Below are positions 18,600-28,074 of a stretch of DNA of 55,076 bases, in pieces (positions within the stretch are counted from its first letter, which is position 1; every line of letters starts with the position of its first letter). The notes under the pieces are model-generated. The model did not search any database. It had not been told where the DNA came from and saw only the letters and a program-made list of their open reading frames with translations. The DNA is from an uncultured Muribaculaceae bacterium (GTDB lineage: Bacteria; Bacteroidota; Bacteroidia; Bacteroidales; Muribaculaceae), in contig CAMEPD010000005.1 of NCBI GenBank assembly GCA_945931475.1, positions 1 through 55,076 on the forward strand, given 5' to 3'. A program made the position numbers and the translations under genes.

Positions 18600-18603
18600 C
18601 GAA

Positions 18604-19053
18604 TTACTTTACTTTGGAGATGGAGCCGCCAGCTTCGGTGATGGCTTTTTCGGCGGTGGCTGAGAAAGCGTTGGCTTCTACTGCGAGCTTGTGAGAAAGT
18701 GAACCGTTGCCGAGGATCTTCACCAGCTGATGGCGCGAGATGAATCCGGCGTTGCGGAGCTCTTCCAGACCGATTTTCTCGAGGTTCTTGGCAGCGGCGA
18801 GGGCTTCGAGCACATCGAGGTTGATAGCTTTATATTCCACGCGATTGAGCGACTTGAAGCCCCATTTGGGGAGACGGCGCTGCATAGGCATCTGACCGCC
18901 CTCGAAACCGATCTTACGCTTGTAGCCTGAGCGCGACTTTGCGCCCTTGTGACCGCGTGTGGATGTGCCGCCCTTGCCTGAGCCGGGACCACGGCCAATG
19001 CGGGTCTCGCGGTGTGTCGAGCCTACGGCGGGTTTTAAATTACTTAAGTCCAT
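18604..19053 (-). CDS. rplO: 50S ribosomal protein L15 (uL15)
   Basis: uL15, 149 aa. The Gly/Arg-rich N-terminal extension (GSTHRETRIGRGPGSGKGGT) penetrates 23S rRNA. FEGGQMPMQRRLPKWGFKS and the C-terminal globular domain follow. Normal length and canonical position before secY. Confidence 0.97.
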   Translation of the reverse strand: MDLSNLKPAVGSTHRETRIGRGPGSGKGGTSTRGHKGAKSRSGYKRKIGFEGGQMPMQRRLPKWGFKSLNRVEYKAINLDVLEALAAAKNLEKIGLEELRNAGFISRHQLVKILGNGSLSHKLAVEANAFSATAEKAITEAGGSISKVK

Positions 19054-19093
19054 AGTGGGTTGTGAATTAGCTGTATTGTGAATGTTTTATCGG

Positions 19094-19113
19094 GAGGCCT
19101 TGTGTAAGGCCTC
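19094..19113 (-). other. Perfect hairpin in the rpmD-rplO spacer
   Basis: GAGGCCTT pairs with AAGGCCTC around a 4-base loop. No T run follows on the operon strand, so it is not a typical terminator. It may be an RNA-processing or regulatory structure. Confidence 0.6.
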
Positions 19114-19131
19114 GACGTTGGCGGAAGGTGC

Positions 19132-19311
19132 TCAGGCGTTGGTTACCTCTACGAGGTGACGTACGCGGTTTACCATTCCCATCACAGAGGGTGTGTCTTC
19201 CTTGACTACCGTGTGATTCATTTTCTTGAGGCCCAGGGCGTCGAGAGTGCGTTTCTGCACTGCGGGGGCGCCGATGCGGCTCTTTATCTGTTTGATTTTT
19301 ATCTGTGCCAT
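19132..19311 (-). CDS. rpmD: 50S ribosomal protein L30 (uL30)
   Basis: uL30, 59 aa, beginning MAQIKIKQIKSRIGAPAVQK and containing LDALGLKKMNHTVVKED, the family core. It lies 33 bases after rpsE, in the canonical position between rpsE and rplO. It was read directly from the sequence because it is short. Confidence 0.95.
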   Translation of the reverse strand: MAQIKIKQIKSRIGAPAVQKRTLDALGLKKMNHTVVKEDTPSVMGMVNRVRHLVEVTNA

Positions 19312-19344
19312 TTAGATTTTCAATTCTTGAGGTTGATTGAATGG

Positions 19345-19863
19345 TTAGCCGTTGAAAACCTGGCTTACAGAGATGCCGCGGTTCTGGGCAACCTGTGCGG
19401 GCGAACGCATTTCGCTGAGGGCCTCGATGGTTGCCTTAACGAGGTTGTGGGGGTTCGACGAACCTTTCGACTTGCAGAGCACGTCGGTTACGCCCACGCT
19501 CTCGAGGACGGCACGCATGGCGCCGCCGGCCTTGACACCGGTACCGTGGCTGGCGGGCTTGAGAAGCACACGCGAGCCGCCGAACTTGGCGTACTGTTCG
19601 TGGGGGATGGTGCCTTTGTGTACGGGCACACGGATAAGGTTCTTCTTAGCGGCTTCTACGCCTTTGGCGATGGCGGCCTGCACTTCGTTGGCTTTGCCAA
19701 GGCCCCAGCCGATTACACCGTCTTCATTGCCTACAACTACGATTGCGGCGAATGTGAAGGTGCGGCCACCCTTGGTTACCTTGGTAACACGGTTGATGGC
19801 CACCAGGCGGTCCTTAAGCTCGATATCTGAGGTGGATTTTACTCGGTTATTCTTATTTGCCAT
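19345..19863 (-). CDS. rpsE: 30S ribosomal protein S5 (uS5)
   Basis: uS5, 172 aa, at the mRNA entry site. The double-stranded-RNA-binding-like N-domain contains [20 protein letters not shown] and the C-domain contains [20 protein letters not shown]. Length normal. It lies 8 bases after rplR. Confidence 0.97.
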   Translation of the reverse strand: MANKNNRVKSTSDIELKDRLVAINRVTKVTKGGRTFTFAAIVVVGNEDGVIGWGLGKANEVQAAIAKGVEAAKKNLIRVPVHKGTIPHEQYAKFGGSRVLLKPASHGTGVKAGGAMRAVLESVGVTDVLCKSKGSSNPHNLVKATIEALSEMRSPAQVAQNRGISVSQVFNG

Positions 19864-19871
19864 GATTTGTG

Positions 19872-20213
19872 TTAGAATTTAAGACCGCCTTCGCGAGCTG
19901 CGTCAGCCAGTGATTTTACTCTGCCATGGAAAAGGTAGCCGTTGCGGTCGAACACTACGGTTTCGATGCCTTTGGCTTTGGCCTTCTCGGCGATGTCTTT
20001 GCCTACTTTGGCGGCGATTTCGGTTTTGTTGCCCTCCTCGATGCCCTTGGACGATGCGCAGGCCAGGGTTGCGCCCTGAGCGTCATCGACTAACTGTACA
20101 TAGATTTGCTTGTTCGAGCGGAAGACGGTCATGCGCGGACGGGCGGCGGTGCCGGAAACCTTGCCGCGGATGCGGGCCTTGATCTTGTTTCTTCTGTCTG
20201 CTTTTGAGATCAT
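19872..20213 (-). CDS. rplR: 50S ribosomal protein L18 (uL18)
   Basis: uL18, 113 aa, binds 5S rRNA with L5. The core contains [20 protein letters not shown] and [20 protein letters not shown]; it ends [15 protein letters not shown]. Typical length and gene position between rplF and rpsE. Confidence 0.97.
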   Translation of the reverse strand: MISKADRRNKIKARIRGKVSGTAARPRMTVFRSNKQIYVQLVDDAQGATLACASSKGIEEGNKTEIAAKVGKDIAEKAKAKGIETVVFDRNGYLFHGRVKSLADAAREGGLKF

Positions 20214-20229
20214 AGTTTTCTTTCAGTTT

Positions 20230-20787
20230 TTATTTGGCACCAGCCGTTTTACCAGACTTGCGGCGGATAATTTCGCCAACAAACTTAATACCTTTGCCCT
20301 TGTAGGGTTCGGGCTTGCGGAGCGAGCGGATCTTGGCGCATACCTGGCCGAGAAGCTGCTTGTCGTCGCTTTCGAGAATGATGAGCGGGTTTTTGTTACG
20401 CTCCGACTTGGCTTCTACCTTTACTTCGGCAGGAAGCTTGATATAGATAGCGTGAGAGTAACCGAGCGCCAGTTCCAGCACCTGGCCGGTGGCGGTTGCG
20501 CGGTAACCTACGCCTACGAGTTCCATTTCTTTACGGTAGCCGGTCGACACGCCTACGACCATGTTGTGTACCAGTGCGCGGTACAGGCCGTGCTGAGCGC
20601 GGTGCTCGCGGTCGTCGGTCGGACGCAGGATGTGGATGTGTCCGTCTTCTACCTTTACTTCAAATTCGGGATTGACAGCCTGCTTGAGCTCGCCCTTGGG
20701 GCCCTTTACGGCTACCAGGTTGTCTTTACCCACGGTTACAGTTACGCCTGCGGGGATTTCGATGGGGGCTTTACCTATACGTGACAT
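20230..20787 (-). CDS. rplF: 50S ribosomal protein L6 (uL6)
   Basis: uL6, 185 aa, near the sarcin-ricin loop. The first repeat domain begins MSRIGKAPIEIPAGVTVTVG; the C-terminal signature RKPEPYKGKGIKFVGEIIRR is intact. ATG 20787 was chosen over an in-frame ATG 11 codons upstream, which would overlap rpsH. The start is supported by a full AGGAGG sequence 6 bases upstream, which is uncommon in this phylum. Confidence 0.97.
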   Translation of the reverse strand: MSRIGKAPIEIPAGVTVTVGKDNLVAVKGPKGELKQAVNPEFEVKVEDGHIHILRPTDDREHRAQHGLYRALVHNMVVGVSTGYRKEMELVGVGYRATATGQVLELALGYSHAIYIKLPAEVKVEAKSERNKNPLIILESDDKQLLGQVCAKIRSLRKPEPYKGKGIKFVGEIIRRKSGKTAGAK

Positions 20788-20804
20788 GCTTTTCCTCCTT
20801 TCGA

Positions 20805-21203
20805 TTAATATACGTAACACAGCACTTCGCCGCCAACTTTAAGCTCTGCAGCTTTCTTGTTGGTCATCACACCTTTGGAGGTGGAGAGGATGGCGATGCC
20901 TAAACCATTTAACACACGGGGCATTGACTTGTAGCCGCAATACTGACGCAGGCCCGGACGCGATGCGCGCTGGAGGCCTTTGATGGCGTTAACACGGTCT
21001 ACAGGATCATATTTGAGGGCTACCTTGATGGTGCCTGCGGGGTTTTCTCCCTCGATGAACTTGTAGTTCAGGATGTAACCCTGCTCGAAAAGGATCTTGG
21101 TGATCTCTTTCTTCAAGTTTGAGGCGGGGATTTCCACCACACGGTGGCCGGCCTTGATGGCGTTCCTCAATCTTGTCAGATAATCTGCTATTGGATCGGT
21201 CAT
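20805..21203 (-). CDS. rpsH: 30S ribosomal protein S8 (uS8)
   Basis: uS8, 132 aa, binds the central domain of 16S rRNA. Recognised by MTDPIADYLTRLRNAIKAGH and the C-terminal ILSTSKGVMTNKKAAELKVG. A 207-base GC-rich spacer (21204-21410) separates it from rpsN; the spacer holds a small perfect hairpin (21360-21374) next to a run of nine G on the plus strand. Confidence 0.97.
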   Translation of the reverse strand: MTDPIADYLTRLRNAIKAGHRVVEIPASNLKKEITKILFEQGYILNYKFIEGENPAGTIKVALKYDPVDRVNAIKGLQRASRPGLRQYCGYKSMPRVLNGLGIAILSTSKGVMTNKKAAELKVGGEVLCYVY

Positions 21204-21410
21204 TGGGATTGGTTGTTGAAAATGAAATAATTTAAGATTTCGCTTGCCGTAGCCGCTTGGGTTGGTTTCCGGCCGGGGGGTCCCGCAGAATTGGGCTTAC
21301 CCGATGGACCAATCAGCGTTTGTCGCCGCGGCAAATCGTCGTAGTCAGGCGCCGGGCTTGGCCTCGCTGAGGCCGGGGGGGGGCGCCGGGGTGCCGATTG
21401 CTTGTGCGAA

Positions 21411-21680
21411 TTACCAGCTTGCTTTCTTTACGCCGGGGATGAGGCCTGCCGATGCCATTTCACGGAACTGGATACGTGAGATTCCGAACTGGCGCAGGTA
21501 GCCTTTGGGACGGCCTGTGATCGAGCAGCGGTTGTGAAGACGAACGCGTGATGCGTTCTTGGGCAGGAGCTGAAGGGCTTCCCATTCGCCGGCCTTCTTG
21601 AGTGCCTCTTTCTTGGCGGCGAACTTAGCCACGAGCTTCTGACGCTTCACTTCGCGGGCTTTCATTGATTCTTTTGCCAT
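21411..21680 (-). CDS. rpsN: 30S ribosomal protein S14 (uS14), zinc-free form
   Basis: uS14, 89 aa, beginning [20 protein letters not shown] and ending [13 protein letters not shown]. Only one Cys ([11 protein letters not shown]) is present, so this is the longer zinc-independent type. Normally it follows rplE within a few dozen bases; here it is 1283 bases away and probably starts its own transcription unit. Confidence 0.97.
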   Translation of the reverse strand: MAKESMKAREVKRQKLVAKFAAKKEALKKAGEWEALQLLPKNASRVRLHNRCSITGRPKGYLRQFGISRIQFREMASAGLIPGVKKASW

Positions 21681-22174
21681 GTCTGAAGTTAATGGTTAAT
21701 ATTACGTGGTTGATTTTAAAGAATAATCTATTTTAAGTAGCTGCAAGCCACTGATTTGCGTCATATTCAAGCAAAAAACTTCCGATTCCGCACTGCTTGC
21801 CTCCATAACGGGTAGAATGTGGCAAGTACCTTGGAACCGCAAGTATGCAACTGCCGGACTATCAGATAAATGAGCACTAACTGAGAGGGTCATCAGCCGC
21901 GCCCGGCTATGCCTGACCGACCTCTGTCGGCCTGCAAATCGGGTACAAAGGTCGCAATTTTCATCGAAATAACCAAAGATTCTCTGCTCCGCATAGGCAG
22001 AAATCTTCTTTCGCAGAGTTAAATATTGTTAAATCTTCGTTTTTCAACCGCCAGCCGGACAAATTTTCGTCATTTCATGCAAATTTCGAATTTTTATATT
22101 AATTTCGTGAATTCTCCTTTGCGACATCACGCTCTGCGCATTGAAGTCAACCTATAATCCCCAAAAATCTATAT
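21681..22174. other. Non-coding region between rpsN and the Sel1 pseudogene
   Basis: About 490 bases, AT-richer than the flanking ribosomal genes. It contains a promoter candidate for rpsN on the minus strand (21946-21978). No supported gene is visible; a 63-codon minus-strand frame at 21702-21893 resembles nothing known to me. Confidence 0.7.
21946..21978 (-). promoter_or_regulatory. Candidate promoter for rpsN and the downstream spc genes
   Basis: On the minus strand TTTGG (from 21977) is followed after 19 bases by GACCTTTG (21953-21946), close to the consensus TTTG-N20-TAnnTTTG but with G in place of T at the first position. It would give a leader of about 260 bases. Confidence 0.5.
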
Positions 22175-22906
22175 ATTAAGAAATTAATTATCCTCTTAGT
22201 CGGTCTGAGCATAGCATGGACAGCCTTCGGCCGCACACGTGCTGAAATCATAAACTCCAGCACCTATTCCGCCGATCTGCTTGAGCTTGCCAACCAGAAC
22301 GATGCGGAGGCCCAAAATCTTCTCGGCGTGGTGTTACAACAGGGCATCGGCATCAACAAAGACGCAGGTAAAGCCGCATACTGGTTCAGCAGAGCAATAG
22401 CCGGCGGCAATTCCTCGGCAATGACAAATCTCGGCACTATGTATATTAAGGGTACCGACATTGAAGCTGACACAATCAAGGGTCTGGAACTGCTTGAACG
22501 GGGTGCCGGGCTGGGAAATATCGCAGCGCTATACAACCTCGCTTATATGAATCTGATGGGAACCGCCGTTGAAAAGAATTTGAAAAAAGGTTTCGACTAC
22601 GCGGTCAGAACGGTGAATGCCGTCCCGAAAGAAGCTATCGAGAAAGATGATGAACGAACTCTGCGTAACAAAAACTCAATTCTCGCTGATTCGGAATTTC
22701 TGGTAGCAGCCTGCTACGACGATGGAGTCGGCACACAGCCCGATTAAGCCCTTGCGCTCAAATATCTGAACCTTTCTGCCTCACACGGTAACACCAAAGC
22801 CTGCATGATTCTGGCTGATATGTACGACAATGGCATAGGTGTGGAGAAAAACAGCGAAAAGGCCCGCTAACTTCGCGAGCGCGCCGCCGCAGATGGGCTG
22901 AAATAA
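22175..22906 (+). pseudogene. Decayed Sel1-repeat secreted protein gene
   Basis: A 243-codon frame with recognisable Sel1 repeats (for example ALYNLAYMNLMG, LVAACYDDGVGTQPD and MILADMYDNGIGVEKNSEKA). It begins with a signal peptide (KKLIILLVGLSIAWTAFG) whose expected ATG is ATT at 22175. Two in-frame TAA codons interrupt it at 22745 and 22868, after which Sel1 sequence continues in the same frame to the last TAA. Three point lesions and no frameshift suggest recent inactivation or sequence error. An internal GTG at 22328 could still give a signal-less fragment of 139 aa. It lies antisense inside the ribosomal operon. Confidence 0.8.
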
Positions 22907-22938
22907 AAAAGAGAAGGCGTCGCTGAGGGCGCCTTCCC
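22905..22938 (-). terminator. Intrinsic terminator after rplE
   Basis: On the minus strand GAAGGCG pairs with CGCCTTC (arms at 22930-22938 and 22911-22919), followed by TCTTTTTTATTT. It begins about 26 bases after the rplE stop. In the plus direction no T run follows directly, so it serves the ribosomal operon rather than the pseudogene. Confidence 0.8.
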
Positions 22939-22963
22939 TGAAAATATTTTACCGGTATGCCTT

Positions 22964-23506
22964 TTATTTCTTGAAAGGCAGGCCGAAGCCTTTGAGCAGT
23001 GCAAAGCCTTCTTCGTCGGTGTTGGCCGAGGTTACGAAGGTGATGTTCATGCCCATGAGCTTGGTGATTGTATCAATGTTGATCTCCGGGAAGATGATCT
23101 GCTCGGTAATACCGAGGGTGTAGTTGCCGCGGCCATCCATCTTGGAGTTGATACCCTTGAAGTCGCGGATACGGGGCAGAGCCACGCGTACCAGGCGCTC
23201 GAGGAATTCATACATTTTCTCGCGACGCAGTGTGACGCGCACGCCGATGGGCATCTTTTTGCGGACCTTGAAGTTGGAGATATCCTTCTTCGAAAGGGTC
23301 TGCACGGCTTTCTGGCCGGTGATGGCGGTGAGCTCGTTGATTGCGGTCTCGATGATTTTCTTATCCTGGGTGGCTTCACCCAGGCCCTGGTTGATTACGA
23401 TTTTCTCCAGGCGGGGCACCTGCATGGGAGTGGTGTAGCTGAACTCCTTAGTCAGGGCGGGGACGATAGTCTCCTCGTATTTTTTCTTAAGGGTTGTCTG
23501 GCTCAT
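22964..23506 (-). CDS. rplE: 50S ribosomal protein L5 (uL5)
   Basis: uL5, 180 aa, part of the 5S RNP and contacting P-site tRNA. Recognised by [40 protein letters not shown] and the C-terminal [20 protein letters not shown]. Its start overlaps the rplX stop by one base (TAATG), with a GAGGAG sequence just upstream. A terminator follows instead of the usual rpsN. Confidence 0.97.
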   Translation of the reverse strand: MSQTTLKKKYEETIVPALTKEFSYTTPMQVPRLEKIVINQGLGEATQDKKIIETAINELTAITGQKAVQTLSKKDISNFKVRKKMPIGVRVTLRREKMYEFLERLVRVALPRIRDFKGINSKMDGRGNYTLGITEQIIFPEINIDTITKLMGMNITFVTSANTDEEGFALLKGFGLPFKK

Positions 23507-23823
23507 TATTTGATCTCCTCTCCTGATTTTTTAGCGTAACGCACTTTCTCGCCCTTGTCGTTGACGCGGATACCTACGCGTGTAGGTTTGCCGCTCTTGG
23601 GGTCAACAAGGTTGAGGTTCGACAGGTTGATGGGGGCTTCCATATCGATGATGCCTCCCTGGGGGTGCTTGGCGGTAGGTTTGGTGCTTTTCTTTACCAT
23701 GTTGCAGCCTTCCACGATGGCGCGGTTTTTTGCAACGTCGATAGAAAGCACTCGTCCCTGCTTGCCGCGGTCCTCGCCGGCGATAACGGCAACGGTGTCA
23801 CCCTTTTTGATATGAAGTTTCAT
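23506..23823 (-). CDS. rplX: 50S ribosomal protein L24 (uL24)
   Basis: uL24, 105 aa, an assembly initiator near the exit tunnel. The KOW motif is visible ([20 protein letters not shown]), followed by [20 protein letters not shown]. Normal length, canonical position between rplN and rplE. Confidence 0.97.
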   Translation of the reverse strand: MKLHIKKGDTVAVIAGEDRGKQGRVLSIDVAKNRAIVEGCNMVKKSTKPTAKHPQGGIIDMEAPINLSNLNLVDPKSGKPTRVGIRVNDKGEKVRYAKKSGEEIK

Positions 23824-23890
23824 AATTTAGGGGAATCTATTGTGGTTGATTGTTAATGCCTCGGTTGGTGAATGATTCGGTGTTGGGGAA

Positions 23891-24256
23891 TCAGAGCACT
23901 TCCGGTGCAAGTGAGACGATTTTCATGTTGGTTTGGCGGAGTTCGCGGGCAACGGGGCCGAAGATACGGGTTCCGCGGAGCTCACCGGCGTTGTTAAGGA
24001 GTACGCAGGCGTTGTCGTCGAAGCGGATATAGGAGCCGTCGGGGCGACGGATTTCCTTTTTTGTGCGGACTACAACGGCCTTTGACACAGTACCTTTCTT
24101 AACGTCGGACGAGGGGATGACGCTCTTTACAGAAACGACGATGATGTCGCCCACCGATGCATAACGGCGACCTGTACCACCGAGAACGTGGATGCAGAGA
24201 GCCTCTTTCGCGCCGGAATTGTCGGCTACGGTTAAACGTGATTCGGTCTGTATCAT
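23891..24256 (-). CDS. rplN: 50S ribosomal protein L14 (uL14)
   Basis: uL14, 121 aa, a beta-barrel protein at the subunit interface. [20 protein letters not shown] and [20 protein letters not shown] are typical, and it ends [11 protein letters not shown]. It starts 2 bases after the rpsQ stop. Confidence 0.97.
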   Translation of the reverse strand: MIQTESRLTVADNSGAKEALCIHVLGGTGRRYASVGDIIVVSVKSVIPSSDVKKGTVSKAVVVRTKKEIRRPDGSYIRFDDNACVLLNNAGELRGTRIFGPVARELRQTNMKIVSLAPEVL

Positions 24257-24258
24257 GA

Positions 24259-24519
24259 TTACTTAACTTTTTCGATGATTTCTACTAATCTCCAGCGCTT
24301 GGTTGCTGAAAGGGGGCGGGTTTCCATCAGGCGCACCTTGTCGCCGACGGAGCACTCGTTGTTTTCGTCGTGAGCGTGGTACTTCTTTGTCTTGTTGACG
24401 AACTTGCCGTAGATGGGGTGTTTCTCCTTCCATTTCACCATTACGGTGATGGTCTTGTCGCCTTTGTTGCTCGAGACAATGCCGATGCGCTCTTTACGTA
24501 AGTTTCTCTTTTCTTCCAT
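24259..24519 (-). CDS. rpsQ: 30S ribosomal protein S17 (uS17)
   Basis: uS17, 86 aa, OB fold. [40 protein letters not shown] and [20 protein letters not shown] are the conserved blocks. It lies 26 bases after rpmC. Confidence 0.97.
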   Translation of the reverse strand: MEEKRNLRKERIGIVSSNKGDKTITVMVKWKEKHPIYGKFVNKTKKYHAHDENNECSVGDKVRLMETRPLSATKRWRLVEIIEKVK

Positions 24520-24545
24520 TTTGGGTTAAAGTGTTACGTGGCGGG

Positions 24546-24743
24546 TTACTTGTTGTTAAGTTCGCGAGCGCGGAGCTCGGTTTTCACGCGGGCGATCATT
24601 TTGCGGTCGGCAGTGATCTTGGCGGGGTTGTCGATGGGCGACACGGCGTGGTTGACTTTCTGCTGGAGGTACTCCTTTTCCATCTGGGAGAGGCGCTCCT
24701 TCAAATCGGCCGTGGAGAGTTCTTTGATTTCTTCTTTCTTCAT
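24546..24743 (-). CDS. rpmC: 50S ribosomal protein L29 (uL29)
   Basis: uL29, 65 aa, two-helix protein at the tunnel exit. It begins MKKEEIKELSTADLKERLSQ and includes PAKITADRKMIARVKTEL. Canonical position between rplP and rpsQ. Confidence 0.97.
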   Translation of the reverse strand: MKKEEIKELSTADLKERLSQMEKEYLQQKVNHAVSPIDNPAKITADRKMIARVKTELRARELNNK

Positions 24744-24770
24744 GACGTTTATGATTTTATGGAGGCGTTA

Positions 24771-25202
24771 TCAGATGTTGAGCGAGGGGTCATAGTCGCG
24801 CGATACGACGAACTTGGTAGTTACGGGGAGCTTCTGGGCGCCCAGGCGGAGTGCTTCCTTGGCTACGTCGAAGGGTACGCCGTCGATTTCGATGAGCATA
24901 CGTCCGGGAGTTACGGAGGCTACGAAGCCTTCGGGGTTACCTTTACCTTTACCCATACGTACATCAAGAGGTTTCTTGGTGATGGGTTTGTCGGGGAAGA
25001 TGCGAATCCAGAGCTGACCCTGACGCTGCATGTAACGTGTCACGGCTACACGGGCGGCTTCTATCTGGCGACCGGTGATCCACTTGGTCTCAAGGGTCTT
25101 GATGCCGAAGGAACCGAAGGCGAGCTGGTTGCCGCGCTGGGCGTTGCCTTTGGCGCGGCCCTTCTGCATTCTGCGGAATTTGGTTTTTTTCGGTTGTAAC
25201 AT
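24771..25202 (-). CDS. rplP: 50S ribosomal protein L16 (uL16)
   Basis: uL16, 143 aa, contacts A-site t[23 protein letters not shown] at the start, then [20 protein letters not shown] and [19 protein letters not shown]. Normal length. It is preceded by an unusually long 327-base spacer after rpsC. Confidence 0.97.
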   Translation of the reverse strand: MLQPKKTKFRRMQKGRAKGNAQRGNQLAFGSFGIKTLETKWITGRQIEAARVAVTRYMQRQGQLWIRIFPDKPITKKPLDVRMGKGKGNPEGFVASVTPGRMLIEIDGVPFDVAKEALRLGAQKLPVTTKFVVSRDYDPSLNI

Positions 25203-25529
25203 TGTTTTGGGATGTTAACTTTGGTTGTTGTTAAACCTTTACAGCCGGTGTTGGTCCGCCCGGGGGCGGGGGCTGCATTGCCGCCGTTTGCGCCAATCCG
25301 TGAAGGCGCAGCTTTGCGGCTTGATATTAAGGGGTGGCAGCCGGTTGGGCTTGCGGGGTGCTCCGAGGAAGGGTTGGTGGGGCGCCTTTGGGCCTGCCGT
25401 TGGGCCGGTGGTCTCCCTGAAGGGGGCTTTCCGGGCCGTCAGCTTCCCGCGGCGGCGAAAGGTTAACGACTCTTTTCGCTGCCGCGGGGGCTGCTGCCGT
25501 TCGGATTTCTGACGGTGTCAGCGGGGGGC
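25203..25529 (-). other. Structured GC-rich spacer between rpsC and rplP
   Basis: 327 bases without a convincing gene in a place where most bacteria have almost no gap. It contains a strong inverted repeat at 25446-25488 (CCCGCGGC-GCGAAA pairing with TTTCGC-GCCGCGGG, about 15 pairs with one mismatch) and several G or C runs. No promoter-like TAnnTTTG was seen on the operon strand. Confidence 0.7.
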
Positions 25530-26279
25530 TCAGTTGCGGGGAGCCTGCTGGTTGCGGGGCTTACGGAAGCCGTCGCGGCCTTCGCGGCGACGACCGCCGC
25601 GTTCGCTGCGTGCGCCCTTGTCTTGCTGTGTGAAGTTGGGGGCAAGGTCGCGCTTGCCGTAAACTTCACCGCGGCAGATCCATACTTTTACGCCGATGAC
25701 GCCTACTTTGGTGTGGGCTTCAACCAGGGCGTAGTCGATGTCGGCACGCAGTGTGTGCAGGGGTGTACGGCCCTCCTTGAACATCTCTGAGCGGGCCATT
25801 TCAGCGCCGTTGAGTCGGCCTGAAACCTGCACTTTGATGCCTTCGGCGCCTGAGCGCATGGTGGCTGCTACGGCCATCTTTACGGCGCGGCGGTATGCGG
25901 TCTTGCCTTCGATCTGGTGGGCGATGGTCGATGCTACGATCTGTGCGTCGAGCTCGGGGCGCTTTACTTCGAAGATGTTGATCTGCACGTCCTTGTCGGT
26001 GATTTTCTTGAGCTCTTCCTTGAGCTTGTCGACTTCGGAGCCGCCCTTGCCGATGATCAGGCCGGGGCGCGATGTGCACACGGTGATGGTGATGAGTTTG
26101 AGTGTGCGCTCGATGACGATGCGCGAAACGCTCGACTTGGCCAGGCGGACGTTGAGGTATTTGCGAAGCTTGGAGTCTTCCAGAAGTGTTTCGCCGTATT
26201 TTTTGCCGCCGAACCAGTTGGAATCCCAGCCGCGGATTACGCCGAGGCGGTTGCTAATCGGATTTACTTTCTGTCCCAT
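25530..26279 (-). CDS. rpsC: 30S ribosomal protein S3 (uS3)
   Basis: uS3, 249 aa, at the mRNA entry channel. The KH domain contains [20 protein letters not shown] (about residues 70-90); the C-domain has [13 protein letters not shown]-like sequence ([20 protein letters not shown]). The tail is basic and Arg/Gly-rich ([20 protein letters not shown]), longer than in E. coli (233 aa). It starts 2 bases after rplV. Confidence 0.96.
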   Translation of the reverse strand: MGQKVNPISNRLGVIRGWDSNWFGGKKYGETLLEDSKLRKYLNVRLAKSSVSRIVIERTLKLITITVCTSRPGLIIGKGGSEVDKLKEELKKITDKDVQINIFEVKRPELDAQIVASTIAHQIEGKTAYRRAVKMAVAATMRSGAEGIKVQVSGRLNGAEMARSEMFKEGRTPLHTLRADIDYALVEAHTKVGVIGVKVWICRGEVYGKRDLAPNFTQQDKGARSERGGRRREGRDGFRKPRNQQAPRN

Positions 26280-26281
26280 GG

Positions 26282-26701
26282 TCAGTCTTTGTCCTTGATT
26301 GTTGTGTCTTTGTCAATGGTGTCAACTACGAGGGTTACGTGGTTGGCACGTTTGCGGATACGGTAACCGCGGCCCTGGGGAGCTGTGCGCAGGCGCTTGA
26401 GCATGGGGGCGGGGTTAACGAAGATGGTTGAGATATAAAGCTCGCCCGATTCGGCTTTGCGGTCGTTTTTGGCTTCCCAGTTGGCGATAGCCGAGCGGAG
26501 CAGTTTCTCGAGGCGGGCAGCAGCCTCCTTATTGGAGAATTTCAGGATACCCAGAGCACGGAATACTTCCTTGCCGCGAACCAGGTCGGCCACCAGGCGC
26601 ATCTTGCGGGGCGACGAGGGGACGTTGGTCAGTTTGGCGAAGGAAACTTCCTTGAGCGCGTCTTTGCGGGCCTGAGCTGAGTTTCTTTTTCTTACACCCA
26701 T
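26282..26701 (-). CDS. rplV: 50S ribosomal protein L22 (uL22)
   Basis: uL22, 139 aa; its beta hairpin lines the exit tunnel. [20 protein letters not shown] and the loop [20 protein letters not shown] are characteristic. The C-terminus ([13 protein letters not shown]) is slightly extended and acidic. Located between rpsS and rpsC. Confidence 0.97.
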   Translation of the reverse strand: MGVRKRNSAQARKDALKEVSFAKLTNVPSSPRKMRLVADLVRGKEVFRALGILKFSNKEAAARLEKLLRSAIANWEAKNDRKAESGELYISTIFVNPAPMLKRLRTAPQGRGYRIRKRANHVTLVVDTIDKDTTIKDKD

Positions 26702-26751
26702 TTTATTTGTGTTCGTTTTTTATTCGTTGTTTGGAATTTGCTGTGCAACAA

Positions 26752-27021
26752 TTATTTTTTCTTGTTGCCGGCATGGCCGCGGAAGGTACGTGTGGGGGCG
26801 AACTCGCCAAGTTTGTGACCTACCATGTTCTCGGTTACGTAAACGGGGATGAATTTGTTGCCGTTGTGAACTGCGAAGGTGTGACCTACGAATTCGGGGG
26901 CAATCATCGAGGCGCGGCTCCATGTCTTGATCACGGCTTTCTTGCCTGATTCTTCCATGGCGTTGACCTTCTTCTCGAGTTTCACCGAGATGTACGGACC
27001 TTTTTTAAGTGAACGACTCAT
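26752..27021 (-). CDS. rpsS: 30S ribosomal protein S19 (uS19)
   Basis: uS19, 89 aa, at the 30S head. It begins [20 protein letters not shown] and contains [20 protein letters not shown] and [20 protein letters not shown], the family signature. Normal length. Confidence 0.97.
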   Translation of the reverse strand: MSRSLKKGPYISVKLEKKVNAMEESGKKAVIKTWSRASMIAPEFVGHTFAVHNGNKFIPVYVTENMVGHKLGEFAPTRTFRGHAGNKKK

Positions 27022-27053
27022 GTTTTATAGCTTGAGTTACTTGAAGTTAGCGA

Positions 27054-27881
27054 TTACTTTTTACGACGCTCGATGATATACTTCGAGGAGGTCTTCTTCG
27101 GTGAGCGTGTCTTGAGGCCCTTCGAGTAGAGGCCCTTGCGCGAACGGGGGTGACCACCGGAAGCGCGGCCTTCGCCACCACCCATGGGGTGGTCGACAGG
27201 GTTCATGACAACACCGCGGTTGTGGGGGCGACGTCCCAGCCAGCGTGAGCGGCCGGCTTTACCGGAGGACTCCAGCGAGTGTTCCGAATTGCCGACTACA
27301 CCGACGGTAGCTTTGCAGGCTGCAAGAATCTTGCGTGTTTCGCCTGAGGGGAGCTTTACGATTGCGTAGTCGCCTTCGCGCGATACGAGCTGGGCGAATG
27401 TGCCGGCCGAACGTGCCATGAAGGCGCCCTGGCCGGGGCGGAGCTCGATGTTGTGGATTACGGTACCTACGGGGATTTTGCCCAGAGGAAGAGCGTTGCC
27501 AACTTCAGGAGCGGCGTCAGGACCGCTTACTACGGTCTGGCCGACTTCCAAGCCATTGGGTGCGATGATGTAGGCTTTTGCGCCATCTGCGTAGTAGAGG
27601 AGGGCGATGCGGGCCGAACGGTTGGGATCGTACTCGATCGACTTCACTACTGCGGGCACACCGTCTTTATTTCTCTTGAAATCGATGATACGGTACTTGC
27701 GCTTGTGACCGCCGCCGATGTAGCGGGTGGTCAGATGGCCTTCTGAGTTACGGCCACCGCTGCTTTTGCCACCGTATGTAAGAGATTTTTCTGGCGTGGT
27801 AGCAGTGATCACTCCTTTGAACACGCCAATAACTTTGTGTCTTTGCCCCGGTGTGGTGGGCTTGAATTTACGTACTGCCAT
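27054..27881 (-). CDS. rplB: 50S ribosomal protein L2 (uL2)
   Basis: uL2, 275 aa, required for subunit association and peptidyl transferase activity. N-terminal [14 protein letters not shown], the SH3-like core, and the C-terminal signature [20 protein letters not shown] with the conserved His. Normal length. A 193-base structured spacer precedes it. Confidence 0.98.
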   Translation of the reverse strand: MAVRKFKPTTPGQRHKVIGVFKGVITATTPEKSLTYGGKSSGGRNSEGHLTTRYIGGGHKRKYRIIDFKRNKDGVPAVVKSIEYDPNRSARIALLYYADGAKAYIIAPNGLEVGQTVVSGPDAAPEVGNALPLGKIPVGTVIHNIELRPGQGAFMARSAGTFAQLVSREGDYAIVKLPSGETRKILAACKATVGVVGNSEHSLESSGKAGRSRWLGRRPHNRGVVMNPVDHPMGGGEGRASGGHPRSRKGLYSKGLKTRSPKKTSSKYIIERRKK

Positions 27882-28027
27882 TTTACTGTTAATGGATATC
27901 CGCCGGTGCTTTTTTACGGCGGAGAGCCCGGGGAAGTATGCGCCCGGCCGACGCAGTCGCGTCCGTGTGCCGGTTTTTCAGCGGCTTTAGCCGCCGGGAG
28001 CACTTGTCTCCGGCTCTCTCCGCAGCT

Positions 28028-28054
28028 GCGGCTGCCCCGCGGGGGGGCTGCCGC
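28028..28054 (-). other. GC hairpin in the rplW-rplB spacer
   Basis: GCGGC...GCCGC with internal CCCC/GGGG pairing around a run of seven G. A second short inverted repeat (GCGGCT/AGCCGC) lies at 27981-27994. The spacer (27882-28074) holds no gene. Confidence 0.55.
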
Positions 28055-28074
28055 TGGCTCCGGGGTGGAGTTGT

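Noticed and set aside
21702-21893. 63-codon minus-strand frame upstream of rpsN
   Set aside because: No recognisable protein features; it lies in the probable rpsN leader.
22905-22938. Terminator for the plus-strand Sel1 gene
   Set aside because: The T run follows the hairpin only on the minus strand.
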